From assembly GCF_014066305.1 (NCBI RefSeq), contig NW_023501042.1:682001-746000 (forward strand): a stretch of DNA of 64,000 nucleotides, given 5' to 3'. How positions within the stretch are numbered: the stretch's first letter is position 1; every line of letters begins with the position of its first letter. This DNA is from Letharia columbiana (taxonomy: Eukaryota; Ascomycota; Lecanoromycetes; Lecanorales; Parmeliaceae). The notes beneath the pieces were generated by a model, which did no database searches, was not told the origin of the DNA, and worked only from the letters and a program-made list of their open reading frames with translations. The translations under genes were made by a program, and so were the position numbers. Shown one piece after another: positions 46,617-58,359 of this stretch.

Positions 46617-48694
46617 ATGTCGGCCCCTCTTGAGATACAAGAAAACACCATTCTGGTGATACTGGGCGCTTCAGGAGATCTTGCAAAGAAGAAGCTGGCG
46701 AGTTCAACTTCTGTAAGACCGATATTTGGTACTAACAGCTTTACGTAGTTTCCAGCACTCTTTGGCCTCGTAAGGCCGCACCCACAACCCAAAGAATAGC
46801 TAGCACGCCTAATAAGCTTTTAGGAACGAAGATGTCTCCTTCCCACCGACTTCAAGATCGTAGGTTTTGCCCCGGATGAGATGACCCATGACAACTTCCT
46901 CTCCATCATCAGATCGCCCATCAACCTCGAGAGTCCGCGTTTTGCAGAGCAACTGGAGCAATTCTGCCAAAGATGCTCTTACGTATCCGGCCATGAGGGA
47001 GGTGAAAAGTCTTTTCGTGCTCTCCGGAGGAGACTTGAGCAGCTTGGGACAGGAAAGAAAGAGCAGAATCGTCTGTTCTATATGGCGTTGCCGCCGAGTA
47101 TCTTCACGGGCATGCAAGAGGGTTTGAGGAAGCACTGTTATTCTGAGAGAGGTGCGAGCAGAATCATCGTCAGTACACTTTCCTGTCTTGAAACTAAATC
47201 AAGTGCCGAATATCCGGCACAGAGCTGTTGACGCTGTTTTCCAGATCGAGAAACCCTTCGGCCACGACCTCGAAAGTTCACGAGAACTACAGCGGGCCTT
47301 GGATCCCAACTGGAGGGAAGATGAAATCTTCCGCGTGGATCACTATCTCGGAAAAGAAGTCGTAAACAACCTTCTCGTATTGAGGTTTGGAAACGAGATC
47401 TTCGGGGCCATTTGGAACGCCAGGCACATTGATAACATCGAGGTAGGCTTTATCTTTCGCGAACTTAACTTCTAGCCTCTGACAAGTTTCCAGATCTCAA
47501 TAACAGAATCTGGAGGAGCAGAAGGTCGAGGCAGCTACTTTAATGGTGTAGGAGCTATTCGAGACGTGATGCAGAACCGTAAGTCTCTTTCCATCTTCAA
47601 AATTTTCATGTCTTACCGTCGCCGCAGATCTAACGCAGATACTCGCACTGCTCACAATGGAGCGACCGAGATCCTTCTCAGCGGAAGATCTGTGCGCCGA
47701 AAAGGTTCTTACTCCTGTCCCCTGGCGATGTGGAATCATCTTTGCTGACATTTCTTCTAGGCCCGAGTCTTGGACTGGATGCTACCCATCGAGTACGTCA
47801 ACACCATCATTGGACAGTACGAAAAATCCGAAGATGGCGAGAAGCCCGCTTTCAAAGACGAGGAAGACGTCCCCAATGACTCCAGATGCGCCACCTTCTG
47901 CGCAGCAGTAGGGCACATTGAAAATGAGCGATGGGCGGGGATTCCGTTTTTGCTCAAAGCTGGCAAAGGTAGACAGATTCCTATCTGGCGCTATTCCAAT
48001 TTTCCTGTTCCCACGCAGCTAACGTTCAACGCCTCTCTCAGCTCTCAACGAATCCCTGACCGAAATCAAAATCCACTTCAAACCCTCCACTAACGCTGCA
48101 ATCTTCACCACCGACCCGCTCGCCAGCAACACAATGACCATCCGCGTCCAGCCGTCCGAAGGCGTCTTCCTAAGCATAAACACCTTCGTCCCATCCCTAA
48201 CCACCCAAAAAACCTCAGCCATGGACCTCGACCTTACGTACCACGGCCGCGAAATACCAGAAGCATACGAAGTGTTGCTGCTGGACGCGCTGAAAGGGGA
48301 TAAGGCTCGAAGTGTGCGGGGAGACGAGCTAGATGCGAGTTGGAAGATCTGGACGCCGCTGCTGCATTTTCTCGACGATGAGAACGCGGAGGTGAGGCCG
48401 AGGGAGTATGCTTATGGTAAGGATGTCCAAAGAAATAATCCCCCGCCAACAACAACTGCAACATCGGCTAGCACTTTGACTTTCATATTTGCATTTGAAC
48501 AGAGTATCTAGGCTGATACATAGCACGCAGGCTCCAACGGTCCCGAAGGCTTGGGCGAATTCATAGCGTCGTATCAGAATCGAAAGTCGAAAGCATCCGA
48601 GTGGGGAAGTGATACTGGAGGATCATTCCGTGAGGAAACTTCCCAGACGGCGAACTCGTCGTTGACAACGAACACGAAAGATGTGCCTCCTTGA
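46617..48694 (+). CDS. glucose-6-phosphate 1-dehydrogenase, 517 aa, nine exons
   Basis: It oxidises glucose 6-phosphate to 6-phosphogluconolactone and makes NADPH, the first step of the oxidative pentose phosphate pathway in the cytosol. Exons: 46617-46697, 46749-46769, 46824-47168, 47245-47442, 47494-47578, 47628-47704, 47761-47968, 48042-48416, 48531-48694; 1554 nt in frame. Seen are the NADP loop GASGDLAKKK (residues 17-26), EKPFG (151-155), the substrate motif RVDHYLGKE (179-187) and the catalytic His of DVMQNH (244), whose codon is split by intron 5. Downstream are IRVQPSEGVF and the conserved DLTYHGREIPEAYE-LLLDALKGD block. The first intron appears to use a GC donor. Exon 2 is only 21 nt (FPALFGL). 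The C-terminal tail is Ser/Thr-rich, unlike the usual ending. It may be a divergent paralogue rather than the main housekeeping copy. Confidence 0.9.
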
Positions 48695-49718
48695 TTGGTG
48701 AGAAAGATACATATTGATAGTTAAACGCGCATCGATCTTGTCTGTTTGCCTTTTTTTTTTCTTTTTTAGGTTTCTCCTTAAGGTTTTTTTTCTCTCTCCG
48801 ATAAGCCAAGCATGACATCTCGACACCTAGATTGCAATTCAATACAAACGCTGTCGAGGGAGCTGAGGGTTGAAAAGCATGTGTGTCTTACTTACTCATC
48901 TATTATTTCCCTTAATCAACCTCATCAACCACACCACCTCTAATCCCTACACGTAATCATACCTCACATCCCCAACGTCGAACCGATTATCGATCAAAGA
49001 CTTCTCAAAAGCGGCTAGTTTGGAACACGTTGAGCATGCACAATCTAGTCTAGTAGACAGACCTATACATACATACATACATACATACATACATACATAC
49101 ATACATACATACATACATACATACATACCTACATACATACATCCAACTCAAAAAACATCCTCGACACCGATCCCCAAGATGACTTACCAACAATACCTAC
49201 ACTATGTTCATTTCAGTTTCTCCCTCCCTTCCCCTTTGACCCCTATTCCCCCTCTCCCTTCCATCAACATGCGCAAAAGAAACCAAGACTCGCACCTGAG
49301 CTCCTTCCTGCACGAGAAGATTCCATCTCTGGAGTATATCTTAGATTACTTCGCCGACCCATCGATTACGGTGTTCGATCCAATCTACATCACCGAACGA
49401 ACATACCTAGACACCATACGTGCATTTTCATCTTATCTACAACTTGTTTGGTTCAATGTATACAATCAAAAGGGGGTAGGCGCCCGTGTAGTAAGTAAGT
49501 ATGTAAGTATGGATGGATGGACGGACAGGCTGATTCAGCGCCCTCTACATACGATACTTGATTGAAGGTTCGCTAACAGCCCTAGGCTGAGGATTTGGAA
49601 GATAGTTCGGAGTTGAGATAGTTGACGAGGCTCGCATCGGATATTCTTTCGGGCACAGTTATGATCGTGTCCACCGCCTACGACGCAGGTGGATGTAGGG
49701 TAGAGTGATTCGACACGT
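48695..49718. other. convergent intergenic region between G6PD and homoserine dehydrogenase
   Basis: Contains a T-rich terminator-like stretch (48750-48800) and an ACAT microsatellite. The plus-strand frame 49020-49565 crosses the microsatellite and is not called. Confidence 0.5.
49065..49142. repeat. (ATAC)n tetranucleotide microsatellite
   Basis: About 19 copies of ATAC with a single C-for-A interruption near 49129. Likely length-variable. Confidence 0.95.
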
Positions 49719-51236
49719 CTACGAGACGCGCTGAATGACTTTGATCAAATCGGCCGTGACGCCCATGGCGGTGACGGCGCCGCCGGCGCTGTGATGCGTA
49801 GTTTTATTAGCGTAATGTTCACGAAGTCTACACCGCCAACACCATCTCACGCCTCGCCAGGAAATGGAGAGAGGAGAAGCAGAGGAGAGACAAAGAAAAG
49901 AAAAAAGGGGGACTCACCCAGCCCCCCTTACGACCAACGGATGATCCCCATACCTCTCCGTATAAAAGCTGACAATGTTATCGCTCCCCTCGAGTCCCGC
50001 AATCGGATGCGCCTTGTCCAGCTTCTCCAGTCCCACCTTCAGCGCCCTCCTCCCCACATCCACGCTGCCCACGAACCTCACCACTTTCCCCTCAAGCACG
50101 GCTTCATTCTTCACCTCATCCATCTGCTTGTCGAACTCGCCCAACCGTTCCATAAACACCTCTCCGCTCTCCGCCCCTTCCAGCTCCACCGGGATAAGCG
50201 ACTGCACGGGGAAGCTCTCCGTGCTCTGAACCTGCAGCCCCACCAGCCTCGCGAGAATCACCAGTTTCCGCGCTACATCGACGCCGTTGAGATCGTCGCG
50301 GGGGTCCGGTTCGGTGAAGCCTGCCTCCTTCGCCTTTCGGACTTCCGCGCTCCATTTGCCGCCTTTGCCGTCCACGGGCGCGAAGTTGTTGAAGAGGAAG
50401 CTCATGGTGCCGGAGAAGACGCCCTCGATGCGGCGGACGGTGTCGCCGGTGTCGATGAGGTCTTTGAGGGTGGAGATGATGGGGAGGCCGGCGCCGACGG
50501 AGGATTCATGATACAGTAGGCCGCGGCCGAGATAAGGATCGTACGGGCGGTAGGAAGACTCGTGGATGGAATGCCAGAGGTCGAGGCTGCTGGAGAAAGC
50601 TTTCTTGTTGGGCGTCACAACGCTGATGCCGTGGTTCAAAAATGCGGGATAGGCGTCGGCGACGTCTTGGCTGCTGGTGTTGTCAATCAGGACGCGCTTG
50701 TCGGGGAGTTCTTGTAGGAACTTGAGAGTCTGGTCGACTGTGAGGGCGGGCGAGGTGGATGCTTCGAGATCTTTTTCCCATGTCTCGAGGGAGAGGGGGG
50801 TGGTGCGGTGGGAGGCGCGGAGGCTTTTGGTGGAGCGGGAGATGAGGACGAGGGAGATATTGGGGACTTTGTGACTGAGGACAGAGAGCTGGGAGATGAA
50901 GTGGCGGCCTACGCCGCCGGCTCCTGGGGGGTGTCAGATTATGTCGCAGGAAATGTTTTCGCTCATGCTTTAGAGAAACGAGCACGAAGAATGTAGGAAC
51001 CTGAAAGAATCAATAGCACATGTTGCCGAAAAGTTTCAGATCACAGTGGCCATCGATTGGAGAAATCAGTCCATTCTAGACAGGAGCAGAAAATGTCAAT
51101 TGCGAGTTCGGTTTTTGATTTGTTACTTTCCGCGGGAGAAGAGATATAGGCCACGCAAAAAAGACATCAGAAACAATATCGACCAGCTCAGCAACTCACC
51201 TATAACAGCTATATATACCTGGTTCACGGAAGACAT
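49719..51236 (-). CDS. HOM6: homoserine dehydrogenase, 370 aa, three exons
   Basis: It reduces aspartate semialdehyde to homoserine with NAD(P)H, the branch step to threonine and methionine. Exons are 51236-51200, 50923-49918 and 49788-49719; donors are GTGAGT twice and acceptors CCCCCAG and ATCACAG. The nucleotide-binding loop AVIGAGGVG (residues 10-18) is assembled across intron 1. Family motifs follow in order: VLIDNTSSQDVADAYPAF, NHGISVVTPNKKAFSS, YHESSVGAGLPIISTL, IEGVFSGTMSFLFNNF, FTEPDPRDDLNGVDVARKL, SFPVQSLIP, GSDNIVSFYTERYGDHPLVV, then RGAGAGGAVTAMGVTADLIK. All are as in yeast Hom6, whose length is similar (359 aa). The ATG at 51236 precedes the Rossmann strand by seven residues, as expected. 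A later ATG in intron 1 (about 50966) leads to a stop and is rejected. Confidence 0.93.
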
Positions 51237-52514
51237 ATCTCGATCATTTAGCAGGCAGTACCCAATGAAGTTGGGTTGAAAATTCTACAATTGACTTTTG
51301 AAGCTGGGGTGCTGCTTCCGAAATTCGGACGTCGGCGTCAGCCCTATACTCAAGTATATGGGAATTCCGTGGTTCAAGGTACTTTAAGCGAGGAGCCGGG
51401 TACACGGGCACACGGGTAACCCCCCTGCTTCCCGAGGGACCCCACCAAAATTCCGCGAACTCTACCTGCAGATCATCGCAGCTTCGCCGGCATTATCAGC
51501 GGATGGACTTATAGGAAGCGTGTAAGCCAGTGACTCGAGTTGTGCTTAGCAAGAGAGGAAAATTGGACTTCTCAGCTGGGCTTGACACCAACTCTCATGC
51601 TGAAGAATATGCGAATGCCTCCGCTTTCCTCACCAGATCTGCATGTCTGCGGCGATTTTGGAGTAACCTTGATACTCTTCAATCGATAACTTTACCAAGA
51701 TTGTCAGTATTCTAGCAAGTCTTCGCACAAGGAAGACTTTGCACGAGCGATTCTGAAGTTCTTGATAATGCCTCCCAAAATACGCCCATAGCCACAGAGC
51801 TACAGCATCCCGAAACCTCGTATCTGACGGCTGGGCACTCAAAGACCAACGCAATGGGCTTGCCAGGAAAATTAATCAGAATGAGGAGTGCACCAAGCCA
51901 TCGCGTTTCTGCCCCACGGTGATGATGCCTGCATGGTCAATGCACAATCACCAGTTGGGGTGTGCCAGCGCAGCAGTGAGCCTATACGACCTCAGACTTC
52001 TGTGGTATTTTGTACATGGGCCGGGAATGGCACACAGTTGACTCTGTCCTATTGGTGGAACCGCTTACCACCAAGCACCTCGGGCATACCAAGATACCAC
52101 ATGGACTAGCATGATTGGATCTTCATCCACACCTCAATGCAATATGGTATGGCCTAGTCTCTTGTTCCCCCAAGAAATCCAAAGTCGCCTGACACATCCG
52201 CGTATGTTATACCGAGCCTTTCACTCGAAATGCCTCAATCCATTTATCCTAGCCATCGCTGAGAGACTCTATGCGTCCTCGTATCCCGAATCGTAACTTT
52301 CCGACCGAGAGCAGACGTACTATTTCAAAAAGTCACTCTACCTTTAACGGTCTTCTGCGTCGTCTCTCTAATCGTGCGGAGTCTTCTTTCTTCGGTGGTG
52401 CGCAGGCTCAAGAAGAGGTAAGCGGAATCCTTCGCCGTAACAGAGTCTTTCGAGCGTTTGAATTCCAAATTTAAAGTAGCTAAAGAAGTGAAAAACTTTC
52501 AGGGCCAGAATACG
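51237..52514. other. 1.3 kb intergenic stretch
   Basis: Promoter side of the HOM6 gene and of the coiled-coil gene. Short frames only; nothing recognised. Confidence 0.5.
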
Positions 52515-54332
52515 ATGTCCAACCCGGCGAATGGTCCTCGTGGCAGGCTATCTAAACGCAGAAATACAACGTCAGATCAAGAGAGGGATCAGGAACCCGG
52601 CTCCTCCAACAACTGTGGTCTCAGCCGCCGCAGTACCGAAGGGTCTCAATCCCCAGCTGAAGTACTAGCTTCCTCGAATCGGGCCCTACAACGCCTTGCA
52701 GGCATTGCGCAGTACCTGGAATCCTCATTCACACCAGACATAGATGTGGTTGAAGGGGCTTATGGGACGGAGATGGAGAAGGAGAACAAAATCAGAACAC
52801 TGAACAAGACACTGGAGACATTGACTCATATCAAGAGCGAAGAAATGGAAAATCTCCGACACGAAAATGAGGAACTCAAATCTGAGCAAGAAGCTTGTGA
52901 CCAGGAAAGAAAGAGATGCCAAGAGATGAAAAAGGAGCTGGAAACTCAGTATACCGAAGCAGAGGCACGTAGAGAGGAAGAGAATAAACGGAAAATGCAG
53001 GAGGAGAAAGCCAAACTTCACAAGCACGTGAAGACGAAGAAAGCCGAATTCGAAGAAGAACAAAAACATAAAGTCCGAGAATTGAAGGACCAAAAAGAAA
53101 ATTTGTCAGCACAGAATAGAGAGCTGGAACAACGATCCTCTGCGGCCGAAGAGAAGCTGAAGACGAAGAAGACAAAACATGCTCTATTGGAAAAAGTTCT
53201 AGGCGAGGAAAACAAGGAGCTGACTACGGAGCTGGAGCAATTGAAGGCCGAATTCCCTATCGAGCGACAAACGATCGAGTTTTAGTCCGTTCTATCCACT
53301 TTCAGATGATAACAGCCATATGCTAATATGTTCTCAGTTCCAATGAATTTCGGCAAATATGTGATTCCATCAAAGCCATATCGTTAAAATACTTCCAGAA
53401 GCTACCAGAAGAAGCCATGAAGGTAAGTCAAAATTCGCTTGACTCCTTGTTTGGATCACGCCCAGCTTATCGACACGGAACGGGATACAGTACCCCGACG
53501 CTGTTCATTCAGAGTTATGCAAGTTGAGTCCCGTCTTTGGCCCAACGCCGATCTGGCGGACACCAATTTCCGAGTTCCTCAGGTTGAGAAGATGTCCAAC
53601 ATATCATCTCCATCTGCCTGTGCGATTTCATATGGCAGCCGTTCATTCCGCCAAGATCGCCTACCGAATCATCAAGGGGTGAGCCAGTTTTTGGAAGCAG
53701 TGTCCGAGTCACTCTCCGCCACGGGTGGACGAAGTGAGAGTGTATGGAGAGTCTTGACCCTACGCGGTATCGACGCGCTTGGCGGACCCATCACAGAATC
53801 AAGTCAAGTAAAGTCCACGGTGCAACGAGTGCTCGAGACTCTCCGACCGTTGACTACACCATCTGAGTCGGCAGACCTCAAGGAGGCTTTGATCAGCATT
53901 GCCTCAAAGTCGGTCACGCTGTGGGAAAGCGCTCGGAAGGACGAGGCCAGACTTGTCGTCGTAAAGCAGCCCGATCCCAGCGACGAGAACAAATGGCAAG
54001 CGGAAGACATGTGCGGTATGGAGGAGCTCTCGATGCCACCCGATGGAAAGATTGACACCACGGGTCTCGACCCGCTTTGTCTCTTCCCGAGTCTTCTCCA
54101 TATCAACTCACGCGGTGAAACCGTGGTCCTCCACCGAGGCAGCGCACTCTTTCCGACCGCGCGCGTGTGGATTCAAGGGATGTTGGGGAAGGCTAGGCAT
54201 GAGGAGGAGCTGGCGAAAGCGCTCATGGAGGCGCGCTCCAAGGTGAACGCTCGACGGATTTCGTTTTCAGTGGGCCCGAACAGTCCTACGGGAGGAAAGT
54301 TGGACACAAAGCCGGTCCCCGACGGCAATTAA
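52515..54332 (+). CDS. coiled-coil protein, about 555 aa, three exons, with one apparent frameshift
   Basis: Exon 1 (52515-53278) starts MSNPANGPRGRLSKRRNTTS and, from about residue 85 to 250, is one long Glu/Lys-rich coiled coil. It splices through a weak GTTTTA donor and a GCTAAT branch to exon 2 (53338-53422, SNEFRQICDSIKAISLKYFQ). A GTAAGT intron leads to exon 3 (about 53515-54332). Exon 3 begins LCKLSPVFGPTPIWRTPISE and reaches KIAYRIIKG at about 53676. There the frame must move by one in the GGGG run to enter VSQFLEAVSESLSATGGRSE, ESVWRVLTLRGIDALGG and the C-terminal part ending at 54332. The layout (coiled coil plus helical domain) is known from many hypothetical ascomycete proteins; I assign no function. 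Start chosen at the first ATG of the frame. Confidence 0.6.
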
Positions 54333-54436
54333 GAATGGGAAGGGTAATATGTAGATAGAGATTTGAACCTCTCATACTCAAGTAATTCAGTGGACCCCTA
54401 CCGCACAAGAACCCCGTAAGCTCCAACCTCCCCCCT

Positions 54437-55455
54437 CTACGGCACATCCAACCCATTTAAAAACCTCTCCGCCAGCCTCTCCCCCCTCTTCTTCGCAATC
54501 ACCCTCTTCCTCTCCTCCACCTCCCCCCTCCTCCTCTCCCTCCCTCTCCACCCCCTCCCTCCTCCCCCCTCTCCGTCTCCTCCCTCTCCCTCCCCAACGC
54601 ATCCATCTCCCTCCGCCTCCCCTCCCCATCCTTACTGAACCGATAAAACCCCACCCCCTTACTCCTCACCTCGCTCCCGGCATCATAGTGCACCTCCTCC
54701 GGCGGCGTGAGGCTGCGGTCCCGCTTCCGCGCCAGCGCCTCCATGCCCGCCGCCGCCGGGTCGAACGCCGCCGCCTGGATCGTGTCGCCGACGATCAGGC
54801 CCTCCGGCCGCGCCGGCCGCGCCCGCATGCGGCCCAGCTCTTCCTCCGCGTACGCGGCGGCGTCGCGGCGGCGGAGCTCCCGCGCCGCCGAGGCTCGCGT
54901 GCCGTGCCGGAGACGGCCGAATTCGTCTTCGTATTCCACCGTCTCCCCCCCCCCCCCCCGCCGTCGTCGACGCTGTCCCCGCCATCGTCGGATTCCGTCT
55001 CGTATCGCCCCGCCTCGCCCGCCTCGTCCGCCTCGGCCCACTTGCGATCGAAATCCACGAGCGCGTTTTCCTCCTTGTTCGTGCCGCCGTCGGCCGGGGG
55101 GACGTAGTCGCCGCGCTTCATGCTCGCGTACAGTCTGGCCTTGTCCTCCATTTTCCGCTTCGAACGGTGCAGCGTGGCGGCGTCGACGGCGTCGCTGGTC
55201 CGGGCGTGGGATTGCGGGCCGGAGATGTCGGCCAGGGCGCGCTTTTTGGCGCCTTTGTTGTGGGCGGTGAAGATGTCGGGTTTGGATCTGGAAGGGCGGG
55301 CGCGGCCGGGGGTGGTGGTGGTGGTGGTGGTGGAGGGGAGGGCGAGGAGGGAGGAGAGGGCTGAGGTGAAGGCGGCGTTGGAGGAGGGTGGGGGTTTGGT
55401 GGGTTTGGAGGTTCGGGGGGGCGGGGAGGCCGTAGAGGGTGGGGTTAGATGTCAT
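54437..55455 (-). CDS. CCDC174-family nuclear coiled-coil protein, about 339 aa, interrupted by three single-base shifts in G/C runs
   Basis: Starts MTSNPTLYGLP. The following frame must shift at the G7 run 55415-55421 (plus-strand orientation), after which AFTSALSSLLALPST, KKRALADISGPQSHARTSDA and MEDKARLYASMKRGDYVP, then ALVDFDRKWAEADEAGE read cleanly. A second shift falls in the C15 run 54945-54959. Beyond it come ETVEYEDEFGRLRHGTRASA and VHYDAGSEVRSKGVGFYRFS, then the helical block DALGREREETER. A third shift in the purine-rich tract of about 54500-54570 gives the natural end KRVIAKKRGERLAERFLNGL and a stop at 54437. LVDFDRKW and EYxDEFGRxR are signatures of CCDC174, which in animals associates with spliceosome/exon-junction factors. 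A splicing link here is inference. Conservation between breaks argues for sequence errors. Confidence 0.75.
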
Positions 55456-56494
55456 GGTTGAAAGGTGAGAATGGGATGGTGTTGTGAGGATGAATGAGGG
55501 TGGTGGTGAGTGGTTGTCGTTGACGTTGTGGTTGTTCTTGCGCCGGGTAGCTCGGGTGAAAAGGTCTACAAACTTTTCCAGCTGGATTTGATCTCATCTC
55601 ATACAATTCTTCTTTTCAGAAAGTAAAGATGTTCTAAATGCACCCGCAATAATTACGTTTGGTTGAGAAGTCGGTTCTGACTCATGCTACTGGGCTAATG
55701 TGAACAGCCAGGGATGGCGTTTCACAGCCCAGAGAAAACACTTCTTCTCTGACAATACATTGTATCCGCCTGCCCGGTCACTCAATCTGTGTCCAAGTAA
55801 AGAGTGAAGATGACACGATTCAAGTCACCTCTGTCCAGATGCGTCAAACTTGGTAATGTGAAGAACTTCTCTGTATATATCATTTTCACGCCGGCTGGAT
55901 AGTATGTCCGGAGTGCAGGTCGAAATCTGGTGCAGAATAGGGGGTATCTTCGAGCAAGCTATCCAGCGAGCCAGACGGCGTGGTAGATTTCGATGCACCC
56001 TCCCCCAGCTGGTCGTCCTAGGTGGGCATGAGGCGTGAGGCATGCTTACATATGCCATGGCAGTCAGAACAAGGCAGGTGAGTTTGTCTCGCAAGCCTCT
56101 CCTTGAAGATCTGGTCGTTCCTGCGGCCAACGCGCGTGCGTCTTTAGCAGTTGCGTTCATATGTTATGGATGCTTTTTCGTTCGAATGCTCGAACTGGCA
56201 GGTCTTTTTGTATGTTTCACTCCCCTCATTCCTAGACACATTCTTCTCGTGTCAGGTTCTGATTCACTTCATAATTACTTGATAACCTAAGTATTTGATT
56301 CTCACCTCGGCTAGTATGTGCAAAAAGAATGGTCCTAGCCCTGGTGAACAGTTCGCAGTGAATACCTATTCCCACAAAGATACTGTGCTTAGCAAGGATG
56401 GCACCGCTGCAGACTGATATGACATGCATAGAGTGGGCAAGAAGCAGGGATTACGCGTGAGAAAATGCTCTTGAGTAGGTTTGCTAGGTGTCAG
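55456..56494. other. intergenic between CCDC174-like gene and permease relic
   Basis: Promoter of the minus-strand gene, then sequence without a convincing ORF. An N-terminal exon of the permease could lie in 56300-56490 but is not recognisable. Confidence 0.45.
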
Positions 56495-57950
56495 ATGATT
56501 GCTAAAGTGAAAGAGCGTAATTTTCGATACATTTCGATTCTAGGATGCACGGCAGTCCTCATGTGCACATGGGAAGCGGTTTTACTGTATATCGCTGTTG
56601 GAATGGAAAACCGGTTGACTCACGATTGATGTTTTAGTGCAGGGCCAGCTCATATGGACTGACGAACGGCGGTCTTGCCGGCTCAGTCTGGATGCATGTC
56701 GTCTCAGTGCTCGGCTTCGGACCGGCTGTGTTGTCAATGGCGGAGATGGCCTCTGTGTAAGATCTCTCTATCCTCTTATCGTGATCCATTGCTGACACTT
56801 TGTATGGCTCCGACATTGAATGGGCAATACCATTGGGTGTCCAAATTTGCGCCTCCAAGTGCTCAAAGAATCCTGAGCTTCATGACTGGTAAGCAGAGCC
56901 CAGAAGAGGCCCAAAATTCTGGATACTCTCTCACAAAATTGCGTGTTAGGCTGGCGTTGTGTGCTGGGATGGCAAGTCAATATCGCCAGTGGCGGATACC
57001 TCGTCGCGGTCCAAATTCTGGGCATAATGATCCTCAACGACCCTAGCTACGTCTTCGAGAGATGGCACGGGACTTTCCTCATCATTGTAGCTGCCGCCGT
57101 TGCCATCTCATTCAACACTTTCTTTGCGAAGAGATTGCCCTTGGTTGAAGGGCTGATGCTGTTCATCCACGTTTGTGGCTTCTTCGCCATCCTTATCCCA
57201 CTCTGGGTCCTTGCTCCCAAGAAGAAACTCGCGAGACTTGTTTTCACTGAGTTCCAAATTAATGGTGGCTGGCCTAGCTTGGGGCTCTCTTGTCTGATTG
57301 AAATCACTGGTCTAGTGTACTCACTAACTGGACCTAATTCGGCCATGCATATGTGTAAGTTTTCAGAGTTAAGGCGTAGCAAACTGTGGCTGCTGACTCC
57401 ATGGGAGCGGAAGATATCAGAGATGCCTCGCCGGTGCTTCCCCTAGGAATGATGCGGACAGTCTTGCTCATGCCAAGCGTCGAACCAGGCTGGGACGTCC
57501 TCCTCAACGCCATCTCCGTCTCGTTCGTCTTAACCTGCCTACTCTCCTTCATGAACATTGGCGGCTCAGTCGTCTTCAACGCCAGTTTTTCCCTCACCGT
57601 GGCTGCTTTCCTCTCCTCCTACATCACATACAATTTCTACATCATACTCAAACGTTGGAGAGGTAAAGCTCTCCGAAACCCGTCGGTGGAGCTTGGAAGG
57701 TAGGGAGCTCCGCTTAGTGTCGTTGCTATACTCTACCTCAGCTTGGCATAGGCTTTACATTATGGCCGCTATATATGACTGTCGTTGCTGAGATCTTTAA
57801 CTGGAGTGTTGCAATCTATGAGTTGTGGCTGTTTCTGCGTTGAGTCATTTTTAGGTGCATGGCAGACATGTTTATGATGGCCCAGCGACAAGGTTAAAGA
57901 AGACCTCTGAACAACATCTTACAGTAATACTTATAAAAAGGCTCGAGTGA
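56495..57950 (+). pseudogene. APC-family amino-acid/choline-type permease, inactivated
   Basis: Segments follow fungal GABA/choline-type permeases in order. The first is KERNFRYISILGCTAVLMCT (from 56510), then GLTNGGLAGSVWMHVVSVLG, LSMAEMASV, APTLNGQYHWVSKFAPPSAQ, GWRCVLGWQVNIASG, ILNDPSYVFERWHGTFLIIV and FAKRLPLVEGLMLFIHVCGF. After these come SLTGPNSAMHM, EDIRDASPVLPLGMMRTVLL, a further transmembrane part, then MTVVAEIFNWSVAIYE and HGRHVYDGP. Defects are as follows. The intron after MASV (56757-56805) ends in AT where frame and length demand AG. The first intron is only 29-35 nt. There is a one-base shift after FNWSVAIYE (about 57815) and a TAG at about 57852. Such permeases have about 500 residues and 12 helices, so most of the gene is present, but the N-terminal exon is uncertain. 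Confidence 0.75.
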
Positions 57951-58359
57951 AGCTGAGAAGTCTATGAAGCCTTTGAAGACCGTCGTATTAATCCGTTTGT
58001 CATCCGACGAGAACTCAATCTTGGATTCCATTAGCGATAAGGCTGCTGGCGAGAGTGGCAGCCAGATGCGTTATCTAGCATATTGATTATGCAGGAGGAC
58101 AGCCCGGCTTACCATATCCAGCTGATTGGGTACCGGCGCGCGTAATCCTTCAAGTTTTGCAGGAAAGGGGCTGTCGGTCCCAATGAATTTATACATAAAA
58201 CCGGGTACCGATCCAGCCTTGCTGACGCCGCAGTCTTGTCTGACACGCTCCAATGTGACCTCAGCTGAAAATGCAATCTCAGCTGAGGACACACCCATTG
58301 CATTTGCCTTTGCTGACCCCTTGCCAACTTCCGGTCTTTTTGATCCTGAGCTTAGAGCC
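57951..58359. other. intergenic, nothing recognised
   Basis: Upstream region of the secreted protein. A frame from 58126 is open into it but begins before the signal peptide and is taken as leader. Confidence 0.45.

Noticed and set aside
49791..50519. 242-codon plus-strand ORF
   Set aside because: Exactly antisense to the homoserine dehydrogenase exon, whose conserved motifs are unmistakable.
54499..55455. 318-codon Arg/His-rich minus-strand ORF taken as one protein
   Set aside because: It is the CCDC174 gene read partly out of frame; conserved motifs lie in alternating frames.
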